Assembly (NCBI GenBank): GCA_034336665.1
Contig: CM067566.1
Coordinates: 24,706,330-24,770,329 of the forward strand
Length of the DNA: 64,000 nucleotides
DNA from: Luscinia megarhynchos
Lineage: Eukaryota > Chordata > Aves > Passeriformes > Turdidae
Reading direction: 5' to 3'
Under the pieces are notes generated by a model. The model was not told the DNA's origin. It did no database searches and worked only from the letters and a program-made list of their open reading frames with translations. Both the position numbers and the translations under genes were made by a program. This document shows positions 25,285-38,260 of this stretch, piece by piece. Positions within the stretch are counted from its first letter, which is position 1. Each line of letters begins with the position of its first letter.

Positions 25285-25505
25285 CTTAGAGTGTACAATA
25301 CTCTTCCATCACTCCAGATTCGAAGCAAGCGATTTGGCGTTGTAATCCAGTGAGCATCAGATTTCCTCGAGTTCCGGAAGAAAGTGTCTGGAATCCAGAT
25401 TTTTCCAACCATATTGCTATTAAGCATAAGCACCTTCATTGAGCTGTTAAATTTTAGACGACTGTCATACCAAGTCTGGGCAAAAATTATATCAATAGTG
25501 TATTC
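25285..25505 (-). CDS. GABRG1: GABRG1 exon 4: ligand-binding loops, benzodiazepine-site face
   Basis: 221 nt, encoding residues 73-145 and two bases of Arg146. Motifs in order: [12 protein letters not shown] (73-84), a sequon at Asn92 (NSS), [23 protein letters not shown], and [24 protein letters not shown]. The WxPDxFF signature is universal in Cys-loop receptors. Ile79 and Leu132 are the gamma-1 states of two positions that are Phe and Met in gamma-2. These positions line the alpha/gamma interface and influence benzodiazepine-site pharmacology (established knowledge). Residue 137 is Ser in IWSDGR, where the gamma paralogues I recall have Asn. The acceptor is tttctctgcttttag|GAA and the donor is CTAAG|gtgggt. 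Confidence 0.97.
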
Positions 25506-27818
25506 CTAAAAGCAGAGAAACAATCAAAACTATGTTTGTGTTTACAAAATCTGCAAGCCAGCTGGTTTTTGACTCATGTATAAATCCAAACTTCCTCTAT
25601 TCTCCTTTGTATGACCGTTTGCATAGCAGCCAGCAGCCAGTGAGCCCAGAAACAGAGACAAAAGATGACACAACCTTCTGTCCCTACCTCCTCTCCCCTG
25701 ACACACACTGATTACTTCAGCAAGAAGTTGGTGATGGGAATGCAGCTCGAGGTTCCCACACAGTGCAATCACCTCTGGGGGCCCTGGACAGAAACTTAAG
25801 GGAAACCTTAGCACTTCAGGGCTAGACTATGTTTGTTCAGACAGATATCCTACATCTTTTAAGAACCAAACATGTTTTCCCTCAGACTTTTCAACACACA
25901 ATTTAATGTTTTTCTAGAAATTTCACATTATGAAGAATTAATGACTACGTGGAAATTAAACATGACAGTTTGCAGAACTATCTGTTATCATCTGCCCTGT
26001 ATACCTACCAACATACACACAAAAATTTATATAATCATAATCAGGAAGGAAATTTCCCTAAAGAAAATCCACTTTAGAAAACTCCTTCTGTAATAGGAAA
26101 TCAAATCCCTCTGTAAACTTATGGCCAGAAAAGAAAGGTGAAAAACAAAATAAATCAATAAAAGCAAATCCCCTTTTATGAAGTCATTCTTGACACAGTA
26201 AAATTAGAGAGAAATAAGGAATACAGATGCATAAAAGAATGCTGCTTTTTGAAGAATCAAGTCAGTTGTTTCTGCACTTCAGGCAAAGGGGTCAAAGCAG
26301 CAGCTCTGAATGGCCCAGGAGAATGGACAGGAGGGTTGAATGGACAGGAGAAAGTGAGGAAAGAGACAGTGTTTGTGCTCTTGTTTGAGCCAAAGAGGTT
26401 AGTACTAGTTCATGTGGTTATTAAAAATGCATAGTGCAGCAAATCAACTCTGTTTTAAATAAAAACTGAAGGCTTCATTGATTGGACTGGATTTTTTTTG
26501 TTCATTTTCCTTTCAAGCAATCACAGCAGCCAACTGTACAAGTTAGAGATTTCTCACTAATTTCAGCAACTGATACCACCCATCTCTCAGGAAAGTTTGA
26601 GAAATTTGGCACATCATCCTTGAGAAGTACCATGGCAGATATTCCAAGGCTGTCTTAACCTCTTTAATTTTCCCACCTCATCAGATGGGAGAAGTGCAAG
26701 TTCAGGAAACAGATATGCTAGAGGAGGTTTTCTCTTGCTCTGTGGTGTATAGCAGATGAACTGTGGTAACTCAGTGTTTTTCATAGGTTATGAACAACTA
26801 ATACGTGAGGCTAACAGTGGAGACACAGAGAGAACAAAAAGACTATAAAAATGCATTTTTAATGTGACTTTGTTCTAAAACTCTGCATATTTCTTGACAG
26901 TCACTGCCATCAGAAGGAAGATTCTGCAGGTCATAACAAGTCCTGGATCTTTTCTTTTTTTTCTGTAAACAGAGTTTCAGATACCTGTGAAAACTCTGGA
27001 ACTGTTTAACCTTAAAATTCAGCTTTCTGTGCTCATCTGTAGTGGTTACAACTGAAAATGAAGCTTGCCTTGCTGTAGTATAAAGGAGAGCCCAAGGCAG
27101 TTCACAAGAGAAGTGTTCTAATGGGCTTTAATGGAACAGAATGAACAAAGATTTATGCATTGCCTTTACAGTACAAAGGAGAGGAAAAAAAAAAAGTGAG
27201 TGAAATCAACAGACACGATGAAATGTACAAAAAATTAAGACTGTCTGAGTTTGAAGGTACTACTCTAAGCAGCTACTTTACAGTAGCACATCCAGCCAAG
27301 CAAGAAAATACAGCTTGTCATAGAATATCAACCATCCTAATAAATTAGAATAAAAAAAGGAAAGATTATTTTGAAGTCAAAAAGTAAGGGAATAGCCTCA
27401 GCAGACTCAGATGTTTGCATTCTTTTACATTTCTGTATTAAATGTGCAAGTTTGTTTCCTGTTAAACCCAAACAGCAGCACTGCACGAGCTACTAAGAAG
27501 AAAATTAGTTCTATCCCAGATGAAACCAGAGGAGTTGTTTAGAAAACTTTTGGAAAAAAAGTGAACACCACAAAAAAACCCCAAGAACAATTCTTTATGG
27601 TACATTTAAAACTGTTCAAAAATAACCCAGTACACAATAATTTAACATCAGAAAGTTAGTAGCTGCTTGTTTCAAAGTGTCTTGCTGAATGCCAAATGAG
27701 GTCCAAGTGCTAGCCTCTTGTAACACACCTGAAGAGACTTGTCCTCCATTTATAAACTCACACTTCTGCACTCAGAAATATCTCTCTCCCTCTCCCTCTG
27801 GAATCAGCCAGCTACAGA

Positions 27819-27835
27819 CATAATCCATAATCCAC

Positions 27836-27883
<48 letters not shown>

Positions 27884-27895
27884 CAATCCATAATC
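27819..27895 (+). repeat. Heptamer satellite (CATAATC)11 carrying TAATCC motifs
   Basis: Eleven consecutive 7-bp units: nine CATAATC and two CACAATC (units 3 and 10). Because each unit is followed by C, the array has nine TAATCC hexamers, the core recognised by K50-type homeodomains such as OTX, CRX, PITX and GSC. The motif match is seen in the sequence; binding is inference. A minus-strand frame repeating MDYGLWI is a by-product. Confidence 0.95.
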
Positions 27896-30800
27896 CCACC
27901 ATTCATCCCACCTGAAAGACATGGATTTGCAGCCTCATATGGGTGGCAGCAGCAGCTCACCTTGCTCTCCAGCAGGGACCCAGAGACAGTGCTCTGATTT
28001 CACCCAAGAGCACTTATTCCACTTCTCCCATCTGCCTTGGTGACATCTCTACCTACTTTTACAACATATCTATTTTTCCTATGCCTCCCTGTGATCTCTT
28101 TGTTTTTGAAGGTCCATAATACATCCTGAGGTGGCACATATTCTTCACAAAATGCATCTTACATGGGATCACATTTTTAACCCAAAATATTTCCTACTTC
28201 TTTTTAATAAGGGTAAATCTGGGTCTCTAAAATTTGTTAAAAATTAGGTTAAAAAAATCACCATATTGTCTTTTCTGAGAATATTTTATTTCTAAAGCAA
28301 GTTTAATAAAATCCCTATCTTCTTTTAGAGATTGCATAAACCACACAACAACAACAACAAGATTTATACGATATTCTTTTAGTGCAACAAATTGTTCTAG
28401 CCAACTATTTTGCTTTCCTTGTTTTCTTACAAAATTCAAAATTAACACTTATCACTTCTACTCGTTTTTCATGAAACTCACCATTTAATGCCACTTTGCA
28501 ACCATAAAAATTGGTTTTCTACTCTCTCTTTCAAATTAAACTAATGATGAAATAGCCATGCAGAGAAAAGTGGAATCCATCTATGGCTGTGTTAGTCACA
28601 GCCAAAGCAGAATTCATGCTTATTCATATTTAGCCTCACAGGGTTCAAGAACAATGGCACACACTGGCTCATATTTGGCATTTGATTAAATTGCTGAGTA
28701 ATTTTTTTTCACAGCTGGCATGAAGTGCCCACCTGCCTAATTATTTACAGATAACTTCAATCTTCCTCCATCTTTTTCCTCTCTAAAAGTTGGTAACAAA
28801 CTCCAAAGGCTGGGAACAGTTTGACTAACCAGAGGTTACCATTAAAGGGCCAGGCAGGACACAAACTGTGACTATTGACAAACAGATTCATAGCCTGAGT
28901 GGAAGCAATTTAATATATAAAAATAATTACTTCAAACAAAGCAGGAGCAGGGGGAAGGGGGACAAATAGAATCCTCAATATGTTTCATTGTCACGAATGT
29001 TCAATTACAGTCAGCCTTGAAAACAGGTCAGTGGATTGCTTTGGTTTTTTGTTTTTTTACTGGAAAGCTGTGAAAGAAAGAGAGGCAGATATCATCTAAT
29101 ACAACTGTTTCTCACTATAAACTGCATCACACAAATTCCAATGTCAATAAGGATAGGAAAAAATCCAGCAAATAAGAGAAAAAGAATTCTTGGATATTTT
29201 TCCTGACAGTCCAACAACTGATTTGATATTAAATAAAATTTTAATTAAAATAAAAGAATTGTGGAGAAGGCAAGTAATAAGTAGCAAAATTGCTGGCTGG
29301 ATTATATTAAATACAACACATTTTGTTTGAGAACAGGAGAAAGCGGTCTAGACTCATGAGGCCAAACAGAAAATCAAGGAAGAGTCCCAAAAACCAAACT
29401 CAGAATTAAAAAAATTGTTGCAAGCTATAGCAGCCAATGGCCAGTGAGTTTCATAGAAAAATGAATAAAAACTATAATTTCTTTTTTGCTCAGAAACCTA
29501 CCCATTTTTCTTCTAGATCCAAAATTTTGTGTGAAGGGCACCTAAAGGTTCTTCTAAGGCACATTCTGAAATCTGTTTCATATGGAGCCCCTCAAAGCAG
29601 TTCAACTAATAAGTTTACATGACTTCACTTTAGTCAGTTATTTTATTATTCTATTCAGCATTTCAATTCCTTAAACTGGAATTCAATGTCAGTGAGACAG
29701 GGAATTTTTCAGAAAAAAAAATTAAGAAGGGGAAACTAAAGAAAGAATTCTACCAGTCTATATGTTTCCACAATAAGAGATGTGATTTAATACTAAACAT
29801 CAATTTAGTATTATGATTAAAAGATTTTAAAAACAAAAAAAGTCATAGAAAAAAAAAGAAACCACATGTTTTGCTAAGAGGTAAGCACAAAATGAAGCAT
29901 CGAGCATTAGCCAATTTATCTTCATCTTCCCAGGGTGCTGCCAATAAACACTTGTAACCTTTACCTTTTCTCTCACTCAAATTTCTTTTGACATCAATAA
30001 GGGGCCATAAAGTAATTTATTAAAATACTTAACCTATCCTTGATGTATAACCACTCTTAGCAAATGTTGAAAATGTGGCTACCCTCCTTGGCAGGTTACT
30101 TTTAAAGCCCTTTAAAGAGTTTTTTGAGCTGCTTCAGGGCGAATGATGGTTTCAGAACTTAGTCCCCGTGGCTGAGACCAAAGCAAAAAGTAAAGCTTCT
30201 TGGTTTAGCAAACCATTTTAGTTTGTTCTCTAAAGCAATCTGAACTTACTGACCTTAGGGTGAAACCTAATAGATCCAAGAAACCACAGTGCTTCTGACA
30301 CATACCTGTAATATTACATTAATGATCCTGCAGCCAAGGAAGAGGTGAGGGCTGCAGGAAATGCAGTGAGCAGCAGTGCATAACCTCTGCTTCCAGAGTC
30401 TTTTAGTGAGTCAGATTGCTATAATTGCACAGATAATCACACTGGAGGATGCTATGGGAACATATGCACAGGGTAAGTGGAAATATGGCAAATCATATCT
30501 ACAGAAGGTAAGGGAGTACAGCAAGACCTACATAGTCACAATTCTGAAAAAAATCTCACTCTTCACATCATAATTTGGCATCTGTGCCAATCTAGTCCTT
30601 ATTTTGAACATGCAAATTGACAGATGCAAACAGCCATATGAATAAAAGGCAAGACTTATTTCAATGTTTTGTAGATTATGAACTATCATTAAAATCCTGC
30701 CAATAGTGAAAAGATTAGCTAGAAAAGTAAATAAATCACTTCAGCAGAATCTTTGCTTTTATTTCATCAGCTTAGATTTTGGTCATTTGAAGAGAGCATA

Positions 30801-30959
30801 AGGAGAGAAAGTAGATAAGTTATATACATAATCTATATACATTCTCATGGTAAAAAATATGTAAAAAGTTTTGATTTACTTTTCAAAGAAAAATTGAATA
30901 TTTCAGTCAGTAGTTCTAATTAATAAACATTAAACTCTAGAAAAAGCTAGAGAAGAGAA

Positions 30960-31095
30960 CTCAGAACAAAACAAAACAAAAACCCACAACAAGAAGAACC
31001 AGGAAAAAAACCCAAAAAATTGAAACAAAAAACTCCAACCAAACAAAAAACAACAAAAAAAAAAAACCCCCACAAAAATAAAAACAAAGCAACCA
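30960..31095 (+). repeat. A/C-rich low-complexity patch
   Basis: About 135 bp dominated by AAAC, CAAA and A-runs with CCCC interruptions. In transcript sense it is T/G-rich. It is followed by a short TATATA run at 31112-31127. Confidence 0.7.
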
Positions 31096-32479
31096 CCAAA
31101 CATATTTAAATATGTATATATATATATCAAAAATCCAGGAATAAATGGATTTGGCTTAGAGATTGTCAATAATGATTTATCAGCTCCATTGACTGTACTT
31201 TCTAAAGTAAGCAGCTACATTTACTTTCCTATGATTAGAGACACTCTAGCCAAAATAGGAACCACAGGCAACTTTAAAAACAAAGCCATACCTTAGTCAA
31301 GTGTACAAGGTTTTGTAGTTTCCCAGTATAATTAAAGGGGAATACTTCAGTATGATGCAACTGTTTTCAAAGCAAGACTAATTGCACAGTTACTGTTTGG
31401 TCTTTAATGTACATGGTTTTCCTGCCATGGTTCCAAATCCCAGTATTGATGGCAAACAGACTTATCTGTGGCTTGGTTTCTACTCTGCAACTCCTGTAAA
31501 ATACATAATCCTACATGAAATGCAGCATACCTATTCGGTTTTCTGGTTAAGGCAGAAAGCAGCTCCAAACATCAATCATCTGCTACACTATACAAGATAT
31601 ATAAGAATATGTAGAGCTATCAAGAACTTCCTGAAAGGAGTCTCTACTTACTTATTGGTCTCGAGAATATAACCTGTTGTGGAGATACACCTCTGTAATA
31701 GAGACACTACTGTTATTCAAAAAGGCAACATCTCAATCAGCATTTACTGCATGCTGGTGAATGACACACTTCAAAATAGCTCTGGAGAAAGAGTTTTAAA
31801 CGTGTATTCTCCATGGTGGTCTAAGTAAGCACCCAGACGTGAAAGACTCGGTGAAATTTAAAAATCGTGCAAAACCAGAATAAAATGGAAGCCAAAACCA
31901 GAACAAAATAGCTGACACAGAGATAAGAGGTACAGACAAAAAATTAAATGTATCTTGTCTTAGCTGCAGACACAAGGGGCACAACACAGCTGAAGAAGAC
32001 AAAGTGATTGGAGAGGATATTAGGGCACAGAAAGTAACAATAAAATGTGCATCAGAGCAGACAAGTAGTCTGTGCAGATTTGGGGTGAAAAGGAAGAGTA
32101 AAGTGCTATTTGGGTCAGCTTTAACACTAGTCAATACCTTTACCTTTTTAATGAAGTGCTATGGAATATTTACACTAACATTACTCTTGGTTTACTTCAT
32201 CTCAGATCACAACTGAGCTATGCAGGCACTCAATATTGCTTATACAGGACACACAACCTCTGCAAGGAGCTTATGACTTGAATTTAACATAAAAGTCAAG
32301 ATTTGGAGAGCCAACAGGGGCATAATTACAGATAGCAACTTTAGCACAACATGAACTTAATTCTTTGTAACCTTCACAGAGCGGAAAAAATGGGAAACAA
32401 GCAAAAGGAAAAGTAAGTTTAAACAGAAACAAAATGAGAAACAATGAACTGTCTTTGCAGACATTCATAGGAAGTTTCT

Positions 32480-32850
32480 TTCAAGCATAAAGTGCAGCTT
32501 GGGAGAAATTGATATAAAAAGTTGAAAGTCTGGGAGCAGAATCTAGCAAGATCTGAGGCAGGAAATGGCCTCTTGAGGGAAAAAAAATAACCCACAAAAA
32601 CAACTAAAAATCTCTGAGGACAGGTTTTGAAGTGCCTTGAAAGTGAAAGGGAGCAGTTTATGTGTGAGATCCAATGAAAGAGAAGACAAAAGAAGAACTT
32701 GAGCAAGAGATAACTCAGTAGAAAAAGTGGAAAATTCTATCTATAGGACATCTCTAGATGATATGAGTGGAGCCAAGCTGCAACTGGAAAGGTTACAGAA
32801 ATACGTTAGTATAACCACAGGAATTTGGACAAGAGTTTTTCATGTGACAG
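32480..32850 (+). mobile_element. Decayed ancient LINE-like 3' relic
   Basis: Segments such as TTTTGAAGTGCCTTGAAAG, GGAGCAGTTTATGTGTGAGA, GATATGAGTGGAGCCAAGC and GACAAGAGTTTTTCATGTG fall in the same order and spacing as an old amniote interspersed repeat I recall from sauropsid genomes (L3/CR1-like 3' region). It is heavily diverged, with no open reading frame. The family name is uncertain, and the flanks up to about 33200 may belong to it too. Confidence 0.4.
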
Positions 32851-33623
32851 CTTAAAAAATAAAGGAATATAAAATCCCTTTGCATTCAGAATTTGCAAGA
32901 CTAAAACTGAGACCCTACTCCTGGTTCTAAGATCCATCACATCATAGAAAGTTTTTAGATTTCAGTCTTCAATGGCATAGAATAATGGTTATTCACAGCA
33001 ACTGAGAGTGTGTAAGAGGTGAAAAGTTGTAAGCTTTAAAGCTGTGATTCAGTCATATTGAGCTAAAAAAACAACTGTGAACACATATGAGTGACACAAG
33101 ACAGAATTTAGACTGGACAAAAGGAGACAGAATAGCAGGTGACCGACACAAAAAGATGGCTAAATTTGTGCATGAAACTTTGCAAGAAGGAACTGAGCAC
33201 AGAAGAGAAGGTGATCATGGAAGACATACTGTGCAAAAGTAACAAAAGAAAACCTTTAAGAAATAAATTCACATCAACATTTAAATAGATCAAGTATTGG
33301 GAACACAAGAAACTACATGACTTTATCACAGCACACTGGCAGACTGACCACAGATAAAAAGAAAGCTTTTCCAGAATTGTTGCCTAGCCCTGTTCACGTC
33401 CACAGCTCAGCACTCCAGCAATTTCTTTAACAAATTGCAGAATCACAGATGAGCCCTATGCAGCTACAGAGCACTTGGGTCTGAAATCTCAGGTACTTCA
33501 GAGGCAGTTTGGTTATTGCTCTGGCTGTGAATGCTATGAGTCTGAGATGAAACAAACAGGATTCCCAATCCGTGTGCTGGCACACTCTACTGAAATCAGG
33601 GGAGTGAAGTAAAAATAAACAGT

Positions 33624-33653
33624 AGTTGTAGTAGTAGTAGTACTATTACTACA
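33624..33653. repeat. (TAG)n with inverted ACTAC end
   Basis: Four to five GTA/TAG triplets run into ACTATTACTAC, giving an imperfect palindrome of about 30 bp. It is minor and probably a microsatellite seed. Confidence 0.6.
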
Positions 33654-36600
33654 CTGATTATTATCATTACTGTAACCATGCCAGCTGTGGCTTAAGTGAT
33701 GCAGTGGTACAATACAAAACCAGTATTTCCCAAAGCATGAACTAATCTAAGATTTAAGAACCAACCACAGCACAAAAAGACTGCAGCCTTACATAATAGC
33801 ATTATTATATGGCATATAGGAATTAGGCCATATTTTACAACAAAGAGCAAAGATTTTCCTAGTGGCTTGTGGGGAACCTTCAGTACCTCTCCTGGCTTCA
33901 TACCTATTAAGGGACAATTGGTAAACTGCAGCTGAAAACAGGAAAAATACTGAATGCTGTTTAAAGTTGGGACTGAAAAGATGTCTGTTCTCTGCTTTGG
34001 TTTCAGAAGGCTACAGAAACACTTGTCAGTTGTACAGTAACTACATTTTCCCTCACCCCTCACCATTCCCTTCAATCTGATCACAGAAATTGAGACCAAA
34101 AAGGGAATTGCTATGGTGCTCCAGTATGAGCAAAATACTGTATGTATTTGGCCAATTCTCCCTGAACAAGACAAGTTTAGAGCTATTTTCCAAAAGCAGC
34201 AACCAAACTGCAAGAACCAGATTCATCAATTAAAGCTAGTCTTTTTGGAGAATAAAAAAAAAAGAGAGAACAACCATGAAATTGTACTTGTGAAGTATTA
34301 CTCAGTTTCTAGAGATGGTAACATAAGAAATGCAGAACTTGACTTATGACTTCTGGGGGTTTGACTTTTAAGTATATTCCATTTTAAAAGCCTCACAATG
34401 CTCAAGGCTACTGAAAAAATATTTATTCAGCTGCTGTACATGAACAGCATCCATCAATCTCAAACAGTCATCTGAGTCAGCCAATTAGCCATGATCACTT
34501 GCAGTGCTGACAGGCACCACAATGATTGGAATCTATCTTCCCTAATTGAAATAAAAGTGTACGTTGGGAAAAAATATAATTCTAACTTCTTTCAAAGACA
34601 CTGTGCAATAAGAAACAGGTACTATTCAAAGACTCATTGGTATTTTGTCATGTTTTATGAACAAATTGATCACAGAATTCCTGCCATTTGAAAGAGAATT
34701 AAACCAATTTGCATAAAGTACATATACTTGACTTTGCAAAAATTTCTATTGCTTGCACACTGAATCCACACAACCTTTAGGAAACCTCATAAATTCTCAG
34801 GTATGGGCCAAAGTGCTCCCTCATTATCTTCCTTTCAGTCAGTCTGTATAAAGCTCATAGATGCAGTGGTTCCTCTCAAAACATCTTCTTCAAAAGTGAA
34901 AGCAGTTCTAACCTCCAGGATAAGCTTCAGGTGCATTTCACAAACCATGTCAAGACCTATCAAGCAGTGTTCACCCAATCCTGAAATATTACTATTATTG
35001 CAGCATTTGTGTAGCACTGATGTACTGTGTATCATTTCTCATATGGAGCTGTGTTCATTTAGACATTCAGCTGTGTAGCAGACAGACAAGGAGGGAAAGA
35101 CAGAGTTCATATCTTTCCTTTTAGACAATTCCTATTTTGGATTTTTTTCTGTAGTGTTTGTTAAATCCTTAAATCAATGTGAATGTGAAGTCAATGTTCA
35201 CACATAAACTGGCTAGGTATCTGCAGGATCAGGGCCTTGCTGAATCCAGCATCATTGAGTAAAACAATATTTAATATAATTCAAAAGCAGAGTTCAAACT
35301 AAGTTGTCTTACAGAATAATGCACAGAGAGAGTGTGTATCTTTAAATACTGGATTTCAGGGTACTTTCAGGTCATGATTACTTATATTTTAGTGTATTTT
35401 GTGTAAATTAAATTGAATTGTAAAGTAAGAGTGCAAACCTTCAAACCCTCAATACAAATTTGGTGATCATCAGAATAAGTGCAGTGGTGCACCTGACCAC
35501 AAAGTATCCTCCACAAGTGCAATAATGTTGAGCAATCTGTACTAGGATGCTGATCCCATTAATAAACAGGTTCCTTGAAAAAATAAAAGTAAAATATCTG
35601 CAGCTTGTTACTGCAATTAAAGAGTGACTTGGAATTTAGAAACTAAAGGATAATTAAAATCCACCACAAGCACATTCTACATAAAGTCATAAATGGTACA
35701 ATACGACAAGAAAAATTGTATCCTACCAATATCCAGGCCGTGCAGTCTGCCTACCAAAGTAGCATATTGAATACTCTGTAAGTATCTGATTTGCCAAGTG
35801 TTTCAGCTCTCTTGTTAAAAATAAGAGTGGTAGGCTTTAAAATATGGCTTCAACCTCTGATCAGAGTAGCATTCAATGGTTAATAAGCAAAGATTATATT
35901 ACAAAAGCTAAATTATCCACAGGAGAGAAATGCTGGAAAACAACAAGAAAACTGAACTACTCTAGTGAAGTGCAGTCCTAAAAATCAATTCTGGAATTTT
36001 CAGATTGGGCCTTCTAACAGCAAGTTCCAATAATAAATACAAAAAGGGAATACAGAGCATCATCTCATTCACAGGAAGGGAAATAAAAAATAGTAGCTGT
36101 CAAACACACTAAAATGGAAATGATATCAGAATGCTTCAAAGTGTTAAATCATGATTTAGAAACTCTTTTAAAAACAAAGAAATTTAAAAACATCATTTTG
36201 TTTCTGTAAACCTGTATATTTATATATGTATTTAGTTTTATACAGACAGATATAAACAATCTGGTAGAGCACTTTCTTTCAGTTTTTAGTCAATCAGTCA
36301 CAATGTCTGTGAATCTCTATAGAAACAATCTGCTTCTTTCTATCTGTTTACTATATGAAACTGGAGTAAATATACATCAAATACAGGGGAAGTATAAACT
36401 CATCTCTTTGCTCTTCAGTTTTGACAGAATGATCCAATTCTGTTTCTTACTTAAGGAGCTGCACCTGCATTCCTTTTCAAAAAATTCCTCTCATTTGTGG
36501 TTTCAGTCTTTTGTTGTCATAAGAGTTTTGATCAAACAGAAATGACAAGAAAAGGTCATCTCTTAGTTAAAGGAAGGCAGAAATGTCTTGGAGGGGTGCC

Positions 36601-37040
36601 ATGCCTCTCCCAGCCAACTGAACTGTGGACTTGAACAGCCTTGTCAAGCCACAAGAGCTGTGGTGCTGATGTGGTTCTTCCCTGGAGAGCTTGGGGCATC
36701 AGTAGCACAAAACTTTGCATTATTTATGAATATAGGGTTTGGGGGAGGAGTACAGGGCAGACAAAGCTAATGAGGCCAACAGGCAGCATGGATCAATATG
36801 CATTTTTGCACTGGGATCATACATCAGACTCTACAACTAGTATTGCCACCAAACAATGGTTGCTTTTCATCTTGGCCCTATTTGGAAATTTGGAAAGTAA
36901 AAGCCTTTTCTATTTATTGTGTTCAACATATAGTAGAAATAGACTCTAGATATCCACTGCATGTCTAAACTCTGTAAAGAAATCCCTAGAGCACTGCAGA
37001 GCTACTGAGGATCAAGATTTTGCTCATAAAAATGCATTTA

Positions 37041-38260
37041 GAATCATCAAATTATTAAAGTTGGAAGAGAGTTGTAAGATCATCAAGTCTGACCACCAAC
37101 CCAGAAATGTAGCTCCTAAACCAGTGCACCACATCACCCAGCATCTGATCTAGGCACTCCTAAACACCTCCAGGTGACTGCTGAAGGTGATTCCACAACA
37201 TCCCCAGGCAACCTATTCCAATGCCTGACCACAACAGTGAAAATTTTTTTTCAACATCCAATCTAACTATCACTGTCTCAGCTTGAGGCCAGTTCCTCTT
37301 GTCCTCTCACTGTAGGGACAGTAGAAGAGACTGGACTCCACCTCACTACAACCTCCTTTCAGGGAGTTTTACAGAGTGATGAGATCCCCCCTGAGCCAAG
37401 AGTGAACAAACCCAGTTCCCTCAGCTGTTCTTACTAACACGTTTTCTAGATCTTTCATAAGCCTCACTGCCCTTTGCTGGCCATGCTCCAGCAGTTCAAT
37501 GTCCCTTTTAAAGTGAGGGAGCCAGAACTGAAGCACTCAGCCCCAGCAGAGCTGAGTACAGGGGGCAATCACTGCCCCAGTCCTGCTGGCCACAGGCACA
37601 CTCTGGCTCATGCTCAGCTGCTGCTGAGCAGCACCCCCAAGTCTCTTTCTGCTGAACAGCTCCCAGACCATGCTTCACCCAGCCTGCAGCACTCCATGGG
37701 GCTGCTGTGACCCAAGGGCAGGACCCAGCACTTTGCCTTACTGAACTTTCTGCTGTTGTCCTTGGCCAATTGGTCAAGTTTGTCCAAGTCTCCCTGCAGA
37801 CCCTTCCTAGCCTTAAGCAGATGAACAACCCCACTCAGTTTAGCATAATCTGCAAATTTACTGAGGGTGCCCTTGATCCCCTCATCCAGATGATAAATAA
37901 AGATAGAATTCTCCCCAGTATGGAGTCCTGGGGAACACTGCTAGCAACTGGCCACCAGCTGAACTGGGCTCCATGCACCACAGCTCTCTGGGACCAGCCA
38001 GCCAGCCATTCTAGAGTCTACCCACCCAAGCTATGAGCTGCCAGTTTTTCCAGGAGGATGCTGTGGGAGGTGGAGTGAAATATTTTACTGAAATCTAAAG
38101 AGAACACATTCTTTCCCTTGTCTACTAAGCTGATCATAGAAGGAGATCAGATTGGTCAAGCTGGACATTATTTTCACAAGTCCATGTTGGCTGGGCTTGA
38201 TACTCTGGTAGTCCAAAATATGCCATGTAATGGCACTCAGCTGCATTTTACATGGTTGCT
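37041..38260 (-). mobile_element. CR1 LINE, 5'-truncated, about 1.2 kb (intron 3)
   Basis: Antisense CR1 read on +: it opens with GAATCATCAAATTATTAAAG (the 3' end of the element). It passes through CCCAGGCAACCTATTCCAAT, AACACTGCTAGCAACTGGCC and GGAGATCAGATTGGTCAAGC, and ends near TGCCATGTAATGGCACTCAG. The higher coordinates come from the C-terminal part of the reverse-transcriptase ORF, now full of stops and indels. It is the longest CR1 copy in the window and lies in the same sense as GABRG1 transcription. The 5' boundary is uncertain by some tens of bases. Confidence 0.9.

Noticed and set aside
27819..27895. CRISPR-like array
   Set aside because: The units are 7 bp with no spacers. It is a simple satellite in an animal intron.
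27772..27960. Repeating MDYGLWI peptide frame
   Set aside because: Translation of the heptamer satellite; 21 nt of the repeat equals seven codons, so the peptide repeats.
37474..38036. Open frames near 37.5-38.0 kb as possible genes
   Set aside because: They lie inside the antisense CR1 copy and match its non-coding strand.
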